Source: Robinsoniella peoriensis | GTDB taxonomy: Bacteria > Bacillota > Clostridia > Lachnospirales > Lachnospiraceae | DNA: 64,000 nt | Reading direction: 5' to 3' (one strand) | Assembly (NCBI RefSeq): GCF_042680125.1 | Contig: NZ_JBHTNY010000041.1 | In this document: positions 26,064 to 34,534 of the stretch, piece by piece | Layout of the letters: each line of letters opens with the position of its first letter | Position numbering within the stretch: position 1 is the stretch's first letter | The notes under the pieces: generated by a model | Told to the model about the DNA's origin: nothing | Databases searched by the model: none | The model's input: the letters and a program-made list of their open reading frames with translations, nothing else | Program-made: the position numbers and the translations under genes

Positions 26064-26846
26064 ATGAAAGATAAAGAAAAAAAGATACAAAAGCAGTATG
26101 AGCAGAATATAGAGCAGAATATTAATATTTTAATTTGCAATGAAAACGAAAGCCTGATGAAAACATATAAAAATTTGCTCATATATATTGCTGAAAAAAA
26201 TGGGTATGATGTGACGTTTGCCTTATATGAGAGTGGAAAAGAAGCCCTGTTTTGTGAAGAGGACAGGGCAAAAACACTCGATCTGATTATGATTGGATGG
26301 GAATACAGGTATTTAAGAGGGATAAATATTGCCAGGGCTTTTCGGAAAAATGAATGTGAGGCTGAAATTATTTTTTTAGGGATGGAAATTGAAAATATAT
26401 TGGATTCCTTTCAGGTGAATCCTTTTTACTATTTTATAGAAAAGGAAGTCACTCATGGAAAATTCGAAGAAGTAATTATGAAGTGCTTTCGGTTAATTCT
26501 AGACAAAAAAAATAATTCCCTGTGTTTTACTCAAAATGGAAAGTTGAACCGGATTAATATGAATCGGATCGTTTATATGAAAGTAGAGCATAGGGTAACG
26601 CAGATTTATTGCCAGGACAATCAGGAATATTCTTTTTATGAAAGCTTAAAAAATGTAGAGCAAAGCATTAAAAATGAGAATTTTGTCAGGATTCACAGGG
26701 GCTATATTGTGAATTTAAACTATGTGGACTGCGTTGATAAAGGTGAACTTTATCTTATGACCGGGGAAAAATTACCTGTTGCGAGAAATTACAAACAAGA
26801 TCTTGTGGAGAGGATGATACAGCAGGAAAAGACAATACTGCTGTAA
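26064..26846 (+). CDS. LytTR response-regulator-like protein with degenerate receiver
   Basis: The N-terminal part (about residues 20-130) aligns with CheY-like receivers. The acidic pocket reads ICNENES rather than a DD pair, and the phospho-acceptor position is Gly in LIMIGWEYRYLRGINIARAFR. The late Lys (YFIEKEV) is kept. The C-terminal LytTR DNA-binding domain is complete (MNRIVYMKVEHRVTQIYC, ENFVRIHRGYIVNLNYVDCV). Such a receiver cannot be phosphorylated in the normal way, so activity is probably set by expression level or by protein or ligand binding. No histidine kinase gene is nearby. It is the first gene of the T4P locus, 25 bases before the first minor prepilin, which suggests it controls the locus. 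The start may instead be TTG 26046. Confidence 0.8.
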   Translation: MKDKEKKIQKQYEQNIEQNINILICNENESLMKTYKNLLIYIAEKNGYDVTFALYESGKEALFCEEDRAKTLDLIMIGWEYRYLRGINIARAFRKNECEAEIIFLGMEIENILDSFQVNPFYYFIEKEVTHGKFEEVIMKCFRLILDKKNNSLCFTQNGKLNRINMNRIVYMKVEHRVTQIYCQDNQEYSFYESLKNVEQSIKNENFVRIHRGYIVNLNYVDCVDKGELYLMTGEKLPVARNYKQDLVERMIQQEKTILL

Positions 26847-26871
26847 AGTGATAAAGGAAGGTAGGAGGAGC

Positions 26872-27510
26872 ATGCTAAACAAGAAAGGGTATACGGTTCC
26901 AATGGCGTTGGCATTAATGCTGTTGTTAATGGCATTTGCAGGCAGCCTTCTTTTGGTTGCCAGCTACAGATATCAAAGTACATTCGTGCGTCAAAAACAG
27001 GATCAATTATATTTATATGCAACGGCATTAGTTGAGGATGCGACTAAAACAATTGAAGAGGGGAAGTTAAACCAGCAGATTGCGCAGATGGTAAAAAATA
27101 TTATTGTTACAGATCCGGGTAAATTGTCCCAGTATGCAAAAGTCTATAAGTTTCAGTTTGACCTGGGGGAAAATGCAGGTGGAGATAAAAAGTATTTAAC
27201 AAATTCCTTTATACAGAATGATCTTGGGAAAGTTTACATGGATATGTCGGTTGCTTATGAACCCCAGGGTGCCGGCCAGATACTTCCGGATGATGCAAAG
27301 AATTATATAAGAATTGGAGACCGCTTAAAAGTAGAATACCGGATAAGGCTGACGGATATGGAATATCGCATATCAGCTGATTACTATTGTTCTGCTAATG
27401 CGAATAAAAATCCCGATGGATCGGATGTGGAGCCGCCGCCATCGCTGGAACCTTTTATAAACATGAAATGGCAGCTAAATAAATATACCGGAAAACTATA
27501 TACAACTTAA
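26872..27510 (+). CDS. T4P minor pilin, GspK/PilX-like, without Glu+5
   Basis: A short basic leader MLNKKG is followed by YTVPMALALMLLLMAFAGSLLLV. This matches a prepilin-type signal (Gly at -1) but with Met at mature position 5 in place of Glu. GspK-type tip pseudopilins are the known class lacking Glu+5. The remaining 180 residues form a soluble domain ending in a Pro-rich stretch (VEPPPSLEPF). AGGAGGAG precedes the ATG at 26872; an upstream in-frame ATG has no ribosome site. With the next two genes it probably forms the pilus tip complex. Confidence 0.72.
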   Translation: MLNKKGYTVPMALALMLLLMAFAGSLLLVASYRYQSTFVRQKQDQLYLYATALVEDATKTIEEGKLNQQIAQMVKNIIVTDPGKLSQYAKVYKFQFDLGENAGGDKKYLTNSFIQNDLGKVYMDMSVAYEPQGAGQILPDDAKNYIRIGDRLKVEYRIRLTDMEYRISADYYCSANANKNPDGSDVEPPPSLEPFINMKWQLNKYTGKLYTT

Positions 27511-27529
27511 ATTCGATTGGAGGGATAGT

Positions 27530-27988
27530 GTGTTCAATAAAATTATTAACATTTTCCGTAATAGTAAAGGTTCTGTTTTGATTGAAACTTTATGCGCATT
27601 TGCTGTTCTGACAATTGTAATTTCTTTTTTCAGCCTGAGTGTAATCAGTGCATCTACGTTATTTCGTAAATCGGCTGTGATATCCAGTGAATGGGAGAGG
27701 ATATTCAGTAAAACAGTTGAAAAGGATTTTTCAACTTCGTTTACAAAAAGTACACCGGCATTTAATGTAGTAATGGTTATGAACAATATTAACAGAGAAG
27801 ACATTATTCTTGCAGACAACTCCCCTTTGGGTACAGGAACGATTGATGTATCTACTGTAAATAGTGGGATGATTCCAACGGTAATCATGCTGAGAGATAA
27901 AGTGTTCTGCAGGTATGAGGAACCTGTAAAATCAGAAGCTTCCGTATCTGGCGGCAATGCATATATTTATACAATTGATAACAGGTAA
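27530..27988 (+). CDS. T4P minor prepilin (type I-like)
   Basis: GTG start with GGAGGGAT five bases upstream. The class III signal is MFNKIINIFRNSKG, cleaved before SVLIETLCAFAVLTIVISFF, with Glu at mature position 5. A short C-terminal domain of about 110 residues follows, with no cysteine pair. The position, second of three consecutive prepilin genes, fits the minor pseudopilin order of type II/T4P systems. The prepilin peptidase for it is encoded at 35913. Confidence 0.8.
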   Translation: MFNKIINIFRNSKGSVLIETLCAFAVLTIVISFFSLSVISASTLFRKSAVISSEWERIFSKTVEKDFSTSFTKSTPAFNVVMVMNNINREDIILADNSPLGTGTIDVSTVNSGMIPTVIMLRDKVFCRYEEPVKSEASVSGGNAYIYTIDNR

Positions 27989-28027
27989 ACGATCCTGCAG
28001 ATACATAAATATAGTATAGAGAAGGTG

Positions 28028-28729
28028 ATGAAAATAAAACAAAAATACATGGATAAACATGGGTTTACCATAGTGGAATTTATTGTAACGATGGCTGTAA
28101 TGTCCATATTTTTCTTAGGAGTCACTCTGATATTAACTTCAGGCAGCAAGATTTACCTTACAGAAACGGTCGCAGGAAATAATCAGGAGGCTGTCACCAC
28201 GATTATGGATGATATCACTAATTATGTGATGTATGGTGAAGATGTGAGGGTCTTCTACCGTTTGTCAGAGGGAGAGACGAAAGTGTCCGGAAAAACCGTG
28301 GCAGGGGCAGCCGCCAGCTGGTTTGCAGAAGGAACTGAGGTTTATCTGGATCCTAAGGACGATAACCGGTTAATCTTTGACGATATGAACGGAACCAAAA
28401 ATGCTGTTGCTTTACCTGGTTCCGGTGTTACCGGACAGTTAGTCTCAGGTGCAGAATTTTATGGTAACGGAATAGATCTGGGATATAAAAAAATTTATTT
28501 AGTGAGTAAAAAAATAGCAGCCGATAATTATCAGGGGGAATCCATTTATGGGCTGTCTTTTGGCGGCAAATATTACAGAGGGTTAAATTTGAAACTTCAA
28601 ATCAGAGACAAGGGTGTTGTGGCAGGGGATGCAGGTAAAAAAGGGATTTATATGATTAAACTCACCGGAACCGGAAAGATGGCTGTGGCATTATCGGAGG
28701 TATCGGTAGAAGGCTTAAATAAGAACTAG
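28028..28729 (+). CDS. T4P minor prepilin (type J-like)
   Basis: The leader MKIKQKYMDKHG is followed by FTIVEFIVTMAVMSIFFLG, with Glu at mature position 5. A beta-rich globular domain of about 190 residues follows. The size matches the larger J-type minor pilins. A GTG at 28025 directly before the ATG is an alternative start; GAGAAGG is the ribosome site. The stop is immediately followed by the next gene's leader, showing tight operon packing. Confidence 0.82.
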   Translation: MKIKQKYMDKHGFTIVEFIVTMAVMSIFFLGVTLILTSGSKIYLTETVAGNNQEAVTTIMDDITNYVMYGEDVRVFYRLSEGETKVSGKTVAGAAASWFAEGTEVYLDPKDDNRLIFDDMNGTKNAVALPGSGVTGQLVSGAEFYGNGIDLGYKKIYLVSKKIAADNYQGESIYGLSFGGKYYRGLNLKLQIRDKGVVAGDAGKKGIYMIKLTGTGKMAVALSEVSVEGLNKN

Positions 28730-28750
28730 ATGCAGGAAAGGAGACATCCC

Positions 28751-29059
28751 ATGTCTGAACAGATTCAGAATGATATAGAAACTAAGATTAACAGACTGCG
28801 TGAATTAGAAGTAAAACAGCAGTTAGAGATAAAAAAGAAAGTACATAGGAAGAGGGGAATCATCGGGATTGGAATAATATTAATGCTTGTTCTGCTGCTA
28901 TTTGTCAGCGTTCAGTTTACTTATATCGCTGGACAATATTATACATTGAAGCGTCAGATAAACATAATGGATGAGCGAATACAGCAATTGGCCTCGGACA
29001 TGCGGATGCAGGAGGGCAGAATAGAAGAAAGGAATACAAATAAGGATGGCGAAAAGTAA
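28751..29059 (+). CDS. small bitopic membrane protein of the T4P locus
   Basis: A 102-residue protein. A cytoplasmic helix rich in charged residues (about 1-35) leads to one membrane segment GIIGIGIILMLVLLLFVSVQF (split here by one charged flank), then an outer coiled-coil-like part (LKRQINIMDERIQQLASDM). This topology resembles PilN/PilO or FtsL-type linkers, but I recognise no family. GAAAGGAGAC precedes the ATG at 28751. The 3' end overlaps the next gene by 14 bases, so the two are translationally coupled. Confidence 0.65.
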   Translation: MSEQIQNDIETKINRLRELEVKQQLEIKKKVHRKRGIIGIGIILMLVLLLFVSVQFTYIAGQYYTLKRQINIMDERIQQLASDMRMQEGRIEERNTNKDGEK

Positions 29060-32000
29060 GATGAATAAAAATAAGATATTTACCTCTGCAAAAAAAATCT
29101 TTAAGTCCAGGGATGAACTGGAACAGGAAGAAGTGCTGGATATTGAACAACAGGATATTGCACAGGAGATAGAACAGTTAAGAGCAGAAATAAAAGCGTT
29201 CTATCTGGAACATCCGGATAAAGATCCTTCCATGCCGGATAAAATATATGTGAAAGATATGAATGAACTGGAAGAAAAGATAACAGAACATATTCCCAAA
29301 AAAGTAGTGGAAGATGAAATTGTTATAAAGAATATGATTGAGCAGGACGGACCGGCAGGATCAAATCCCTTAGATTTCAGCCGGATGAAGGAATATGATC
29401 TCCCAGATGAATACAGAAGCCAGGTGTTTTCACCGGATATTGTAGAAACGGATGTTATGGAGGAGCAGGATACCGTTGTTGAACGTAGTGATGAGAAGAC
29501 TAATGCGGATACAATCAGAGAGTTATTCGGTGAAGAACTATATCAGGAAATGGGAGAAACTGCGAAGGATGAAGCGCAGAATATTATCGTTGAAGATAAA
29601 GTAAATGAAAATACAGCAGATCTTAATTCTGTGAAAGACAGCCTGGACCAGGATCTGCTCAAACAATTGCAGGAACTGCGCATGGAAGAAGGCCAGGATT
29701 CGGAATTGAAAAACAGAGTTTTCACTCATCAGGACTCATCAAAATATAAAAGCAATCATTCCGGTGAGGAATCCGGGCATATTGAGCAGGCAGAGCAGGA
29801 AGCGTTCGTGGGACAGATGGATGATGAAACTCAGAGTATGAGTGATCTGTTGAGCCGCCTTTTATCAGAGGGTAAATTAGAGGCAGATCTGCATAGCAAG
29901 GACAATCAGGAAGATAATGGAGATGTTTATATACCGGGACTGAATATGGAATCTGCAGAAAATACAGAAAAAGCAGAAGATGAAGATGAAAGCATTGAAA
30001 TTACAGACACTAGGTCTGATGGAGAGCATGAAAGCTTGAATACCGAGGAACCGGGAGAAGTCCATGACAGCAATTTATCTGATTTATTAAGCAATTTGTT
30101 ATCTAATGATCAGATAAGTGAAGCGGATGAAGCACCGGAGACAGATACAGATGATACTGAGGAATACCGTAACAAAGTTTTTATATCTTCTGTCAAAGCG
30201 GACAAAAATATGCCTCGGCCGGAGTCTGCAGAGGATGGTAGAGTTGGAGGGCATGGTAATGAAAAAGCTAGGAACAAACCAGGTGACACGGTAATCCTCC
30301 AGGAGTATGGTGAAAATGGAGAGGAGCAGATAGAAATAGACTTTGATGGTCTTGCTGGAGAAGGACCGGATAATCAAGATTTATCTGATGATTTAGAAAG
30401 AAAAAGTGAAAGCCCGGCACCTGTTTCTATGGATAATAGTTTAAAACAGGAAATCGTGCCTGATTCTGGATCAGAGGGGCAAACAAATCCGATAACCAGT
30501 GGTGAAGATGAATCTTCCGCCAATCATGATATGGAATCAGCAAAGACACAAAGTAATGCACATGTGGAAGATGAATCTGAGGAAAGTAACACAAGTGAAG
30601 AAGTGATTACCGATGGATCTGAGAACAAAGATAATGTATCAGAAAATCATTCCCTGGAAAATTCGCGGGAAAAGCAAGTGCAATTAGATGAATATAGTGA
30701 TGAAATCAAAATCGTTTCAGGAGAAAATGCAGATGAAATTCTAAAAGTGGAAATGGAAAGGAGGAAGAGTGAATCGGAGGATAATGAAGAAACAGACAGC
30801 GACAACCTGGGAATTAACAGTTCTATTGGTGATGAAACAACAGATCAGTTTGAAGTCATGGAAGATTTATTGAATTCGTTATTAGGGGGATCCGATTCTG
30901 GCATTGATCAGGAAGCCGAAGCTGTTGAAGAGTGCATGGACATGGAATCATCCGGACTGTTTCATAATGATTCAGAGCAAAAGAGTGACGCTGGAAAAAT
31001 TAATGAAATGGAAACTGCTTCGGTAATTGGCACAGGTGAACATGCAGAACAGTTAAAAGGTAAATCCTCCGGTAATACAAATAACATAGAAGATATCCTG
31101 AATTCATTAATGGAAGATACGCAGGCTGGTCAGTCTGATTTACAGAATAATGAAAAGCAAAACATAGAAAAACAGAACATAGAAAAACAGAAAATAGAAA
31201 AGCAGAACATAGAAAAACAGAAAATAGAAAAGCAGAACATAGAAAAACAAAACATAGAAAAACAGGACATAGAAAAACAGGACATAGAAAGCCTGGAATA
31301 TATAGATGAGGACAAGGATTCTGCAGAAGAGAAAAAGAAGACAGAACCCACAAAACCTGTCTCTGCAGAAAAAAGAATGGAAGATGGAATTGCCGCTTAT
31401 TTTCAGGAGGATCATGCAGCGGACATGCAGAAGGTAATACATAAAAAGATATCCGATCCGGTATCTGTGGCTGTACCGGAAAAAAAGAAAATAGTTGGGA
31501 AAGCAGCTAAGGAAGAAAATAATAAAAAACCTGCGGCAAAAAAAGTTCCGGAGGAAAGGATAACAAAAGAGAAGTTAACGAAAGAACAAAAACAGACAAC
31601 TGCTGAAATAGTAAAAGCAGATTCTTCCAGTCATGCAGTAAAAGTGCTGACAGAAGAAAAGCGGCAGAGCCTGCTGTCCAGGCTGATTCAGAAAATTCGA
31701 GAACTATTTAAGAAAAAGCCTAAATTGGAGATTGTCAGCCAAGAGGCTGTTATGGAAGAGAGTAACGTTTATAAAAGTCAGGAAAAAGAGACCTTTATTA
31801 ATGGATTAATTACCGGTTCAGTCAGCGGAGATAACGTGACGCTGAATCCGCTGGCAGTTGTAAAGAAGGATGTCATTGCCCAGGGAAAGGTTCTTTGTTT
31901 ATCTGGAGCAGCTATCATGGGGAAAGTAAGCTGTGATTCCATCGTTGTGGAAGGAACGGTATTTGGCGAAATAGAAGCAAGAGGAAAAGTAGTCATTAAA

Positions 32001-32111
32001 AATGATGCATTAGTTTTGGGAAATATCTATTCATCCGATGTAAGGATTACACAGGGGGCAATGGTACAAGGAGACATCTTTTTCAAAAATCCTGAAAGAA
32101 AGGGGAAATAG
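29046..32111 (+). CDS. long acidic protein with C-terminal bactofilin domain
   Basis: 1,021 residues. Residues 1-700 are strongly acidic and largely disordered in character. They contain repeated short helices: SDLLSRLLSEG near 266, SDLLSNLLSN near 345, EDLLNSLLGG near 606, EDILNSLMED near 682. A recurring RxxVF motif appears near residues 124, 222 and 375. A pentapeptide array (NIEKQ type) covers about 706-748. A basic Lys/Pro segment follows, then a bactofilin beta-helix at about 918-1016 (GSVSGDNVTLNPLAVVKKDV and onward to VQGDIFFKN). Bactofilins polymerise into cytoskeletal scaffolds and can position T4P machines at the cell pole. Here the polymer would display long tails with docking motifs. 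It sits directly before pilC. Confidence 0.8.
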   Translation: MAKSKMNKNKIFTSAKKIFKSRDELEQEEVLDIEQQDIAQEIEQLRAEIKAFYLEHPDKDPSMPDKIYVKDMNELEEKITEHIPKKVVEDEIVIKNMIEQDGPAGSNPLDFSRMKEYDLPDEYRSQVFSPDIVETDVMEEQDTVVERSDEKTNADTIRELFGEELYQEMGETAKDEAQNIIVEDKVNENTADLNSVKDSLDQDLLKQLQELRMEEGQDSELKNRVFTHQDSSKYKSNHSGEESGHIEQAEQEAFVGQMDDETQSMSDLLSRLLSEGKLEADLHSKDNQEDNGDVYIPGLNMESAENTEKAEDEDESIEITDTRSDGEHESLNTEEPGEVHDSNLSDLLSNLLSNDQISEADEAPETDTDDTEEYRNKVFISSVKADKNMPRPESAEDGRVGGHGNEKARNKPGDTVILQEYGENGEEQIEIDFDGLAGEGPDNQDLSDDLERKSESPAPVSMDNSLKQEIVPDSGSEGQTNPITSGEDESSANHDMESAKTQSNAHVEDESEESNTSEEVITDGSENKDNVSENHSLENSREKQVQLDEYSDEIKIVSGENADEILKVEMERRKSESEDNEETDSDNLGINSSIGDETTDQFEVMEDLLNSLLGGSDSGIDQEAEAVEECMDMESSGLFHNDSEQKSDAGKINEMETASVIGTGEHAEQLKGKSSGNTNNIEDILNSLMEDTQAGQSDLQNNEKQNIEKQNIEKQKIEKQNIEKQKIEKQNIEKQNIEKQDIEKQDIESLEYIDEDKDSAEEKKKTEPTKPVSAEKRMEDGIAAYFQEDHAADMQKVIHKKISDPVSVAVPEKKKIVGKAAKEENNKKPAAKKVPEERITKEKLTKEQKQTTAEIVKADSSSHAVKVLTEEKRQSLLSRLIQKIRELFKKKPKLEIVSQEAVMEESNVYKSQEKETFINGLITGSVSGDNVTLNPLAVVKKDVIAQGKVLCLSGAAIMGKVSCDSIVVEGTVFGEIEARGKVVIKNDALVLGNIYSSDVRITQGAMVQGDIFFKNPERKGK
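31161..31289 (+). repeat. in-frame 15-bp tandem repeat in the bactofilin gene
   Basis: About nine units related to AACATAGAAAAACAG encode (N/K/D)-I-E-K-Q pentapeptides. They make a continuous, highly charged helix-prone segment between the acidic tail and the basic linker. The period keeps the frame, as in the GH4 gene. Confidence 0.85.
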
Positions 32112-32114
32112 TAC

Positions 32115-33341
32115 ATGGCAAAATTTCGTTATACGGCAAGGGACATGGAAGGAAAAGTTGTTAAAAAATATGTGGAAGCAGCCAATTATGCGGATGTATA
32201 TGAAAGCATAGAAAAAAATGGATTGCAGCCTATCAAAATTTTACAATTGGATAAGCAGGAAAAGCAGACGAAAGCTAAAAAATTATCATTAAAAACAGTT
32301 ACCTTGTTCTGCAGGCAGTTTGGTTCTATGTTATCAGCCGGAATTCCCCTGGTTAAAGCCTTTGATATTCTTACTGTTCAGGCAAAACAGACAGGGCAAA
32401 GGCAGTTGTATAGAATATACGGAAATATATACCAGAATATTCAAAAAGGTATGTCCTTAAATGAATGTATGAGGGCAGAAGGGGATGTGTTTCCTCCTAT
32501 GCTGGTAAATATGGTTAGAGCCGGTGAAGCCAGTGGTAATCTGGATATTGTTATAGATAAATGCGGAGTATATTTCGAATCTCAGCATAGGTTAAAAAAC
32601 AAAATAAAAACGGGATTACTGTATCCGAAAATTTTGTTAGTGCTGCTGGTAATTATTGTTGTCGGTCTGTTTACTTTTATTTTACCAAAGTTTTTTGTTG
32701 TATTTGATCAGTTAGATGTTGAACTTCCTGCAGTTACTCAGGCAGTTATTGCAATCAGTGATTTTTTTATAAACAAATGGCTGTACATCGTAATTGCAGT
32801 TGCAGCAGTCTGGTTATTATTCGTTATTTTAATGACAAATTATCAATTTGCTTATTATATTGACCAGATAAAAACGCAGCTCCCTATAGTCAGAGTAGCT
32901 ACAGAAAAAGTGGCGATAGCCAATTTTAGCAGTACGATGGCTGTACTTTACGGTAGTGGTGTTTCTATGCTGGATTCGTTGGAGATAGCATCTTCCATTT
33001 TGAATAATAAATATTATGAAGAACGTTTTAAATCGGTTATCAAGGCGGTGGAGTCAGGGAAAATGCTTTCCGCAGCCCTGGAAAAAGAACAAATATTTGA
33101 ACCGATGTTTACTTCACTGATGTTTGTTGGTGAAGAAGCCGGTAATCTGGAACATATCCTGCAGGAAATCTCCGTGTTCTATATGAGTGAAGCAGAAGAA
33201 GCAATTGCGAGAATGGTAACAGTGATTGAACCGGTAATTCTGGTTATCATTGGAGTATTGTTACTGGTTGTAATTGCAGCCGTAATCGTTCCATCATTTT
33301 CACTTGCATCTCAGGTTACCGAAAAAGCAAAGGCAAGTTAA
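32115..33341 (+). CDS. pilC: T4P inner-membrane platform protein PilC
   Basis: A 408-residue GspF/PilC-family protein with two homologous T2SSF domains. The first (about 70-190) contains FCRQFGSMLSAGIPLVKAF and GEASGNLDIVIDKC. The second (about 270-395) contains ANFSSTMAVLYGSGVSMLDSL and GEEAGNLEHILQEI. Three membrane segments are seen near 172-195, 220-240 and 375-397. The N-terminus (AKFRYTARDMEGKVVKK) is typical. PilC links the PilB and PilT motors to the growing pilus. The ribosome site AAGGGGAAA overlaps the end of the bactofilin gene three bases upstream. Confidence 0.95.
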   Translation: MAKFRYTARDMEGKVVKKYVEAANYADVYESIEKNGLQPIKILQLDKQEKQTKAKKLSLKTVTLFCRQFGSMLSAGIPLVKAFDILTVQAKQTGQRQLYRIYGNIYQNIQKGMSLNECMRAEGDVFPPMLVNMVRAGEASGNLDIVIDKCGVYFESQHRLKNKIKTGLLYPKILLVLLVIIVVGLFTFILPKFFVVFDQLDVELPAVTQAVIAISDFFINKWLYIVIAVAAVWLLFVILMTNYQFAYYIDQIKTQLPIVRVATEKVAIANFSSTMAVLYGSGVSMLDSLEIASSILNNKYYEERFKSVIKAVESGKMLSAALEKEQIFEPMFTSLMFVGEEAGNLEHILQEISVFYMSEAEEAIARMVTVIEPVILVIIGVLLLVVIAAVIVPSFSLASQVTEKAKAS

Positions 33342-33352
33342 GGAGGCAGATC

Positions 33353-34423
33353 ATGATTGGTATTGAAATGACAGGCAGTAATATACATATTGTATCCGGC
33401 GTCCTTAGCGTAAGGGGAGTCCGGATATTAGATTCATTCAGCATAACCACCCCATGGGGAGCACTTAGAAACGGATATATTAAAAATATAAAGGGACTGG
33501 CTGAAGAGATCAGGGGGGCTTTGCTGGATCATAACCTGATAAGAGAAAGGCAAATTTGTTTTGTGGTAGATGGTACTGCGTTAAAAAGGAAAGAAGTAGA
33601 GGTACCCTTTGAAAAAAGGGAAATAGTACTTCAGCTCATGCAGCGTGAGATGGGGGAGCTTATTGCAGATGAAGATCACATTCTGGACTATATTGTAAAA
33701 GATATATACAAAAAAAATAATAAGAAATATATGAAGTGCATTTTGTATGCAATTCCCAAAATCTTTCTCAAGGATTATCAGGGGCTTTGTGAAGAGAGCC
33801 GGTTAAATTTAAAAAGTATTGATACATTAAATGAATCCATTATTAAGCAGTTAGACAAAAAGGACATTGGCATAATTAAAGAGTTTTCAGAGCCTAAAAA
33901 AAAGAAGAAAGTAAAGAAACCCAGGAAAAAGAAAGCAGGATTGACGGATAGTTTTCATGAAGATCAGGAAATAGATGATGAAACAGATGAATTTCAGAAT
34001 GTCCGGATCGAAGGACAGGTGAAATTATGGATTGGTCTTTATTATGAAAAAATTAAAATAATGACAAATGGCATCGATGGAGATATCTTTACAAAAACAA
34101 TCATGCTGGAGGGGATGAATCTGGATCTTGGAGGTGATACAGAGTACGAATCAGAGATGGAGGAGGAAAAGAATATGATGATACTTTATATGAAAGAAAT
34201 AAAACAATTCCTGGCATTTCAGAAAAGTGTATTACCGGATCAGCCTGTGGAGAGCATCTATCTATACGGTGAATTTTCCATGCTGTCTAGAATGTGTGAA
34301 CTGACCGCAGCAATGGTCGATATCCCCACCTCCCATCTTCCTGTTCCCAAAGGGGTAAGAGGGATATATGAAACAGATTATCCAAAGTACGCAGGGGCAA
34401 TTGGCTGTCTTTTAAAAAGTTAA
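33353..34423 (+). CDS. pilM: PilM-like actin-fold T4P assembly protein
   Basis: The start MIGIEMTGSNIHIVSG is the PilM ATP-site strand, followed by a GYIKNIKGLAEEIRGAL helix and the VEVPFEKREIVLQLMQREM region. In the middle (about 180-220) is a Lys-rich, then acidic insertion (KKKKKVKKPRKKKAG) that is not usual. The C-terminal actin-like half (about 220-356) is less conserved and ends in the typical YAGAIGCLLKS. PilM binds the N-terminus of PilN on the cytoplasmic side; pilN follows after a structured leader. The divergence makes nucleotide use uncertain. Confidence 0.75.
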   Translation: MIGIEMTGSNIHIVSGVLSVRGVRILDSFSITTPWGALRNGYIKNIKGLAEEIRGALLDHNLIRERQICFVVDGTALKRKEVEVPFEKREIVLQLMQREMGELIADEDHILDYIVKDIYKKNNKKYMKCILYAIPKIFLKDYQGLCEESRLNLKSIDTLNESIIKQLDKKDIGIIKEFSEPKKKKKVKKPRKKKAGLTDSFHEDQEIDDETDEFQNVRIEGQVKLWIGLYYEKIKIMTNGIDGDIFTKTIMLEGMNLDLGGDTEYESEMEEEKNMMILYMKEIKQFLAFQKSVLPDQPVESIYLYGEFSMLSRMCELTAAMVDIPTSHLPVPKGVRGIYETDYPKYAGAIGCLLKS

Positions 34424-34425
34424 CA

Positions 34426-34534
34426 GGTTGGAAGAAAAATATGTAAATGGAAGGAAGCCACGCTGTTGTTTTTCCAACTCAATTTATTTGTGGCAGTATA
34501 GCAGATGCTTTGCTATATGCATGGGTTATAAATT
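34426..34534 (+). promoter_or_regulatory. pseudoknot-type translation leader, copy D (before pilN)
   Basis: GTTGGAA (34427-34433) with the A-run behind it pairs with TTTTTCCAAC (about 34469-34478). The loop holds GGAAGGAAGCCAC (34449-34461). GCCAC (34457-34461) faces GTGGC (34490-34494). A hairpin follows at once (TATAGCA near 34497-34503 with TGCTATA 34511-34517). The ATG lies 14 bases after that hairpin's end at 34520, the same distance as in copy A. Relative to copy A, stem 1 shows an A-T to G-C change supported on both strands. Confidence 0.6.

Noticed and set aside
31000..31442. Minus-strand frames rich in Phe/Cys opposite the bactofilin repeat
   Set aside because: Antisense of the NIEKQ repeat; no ribosome site, low complexity.
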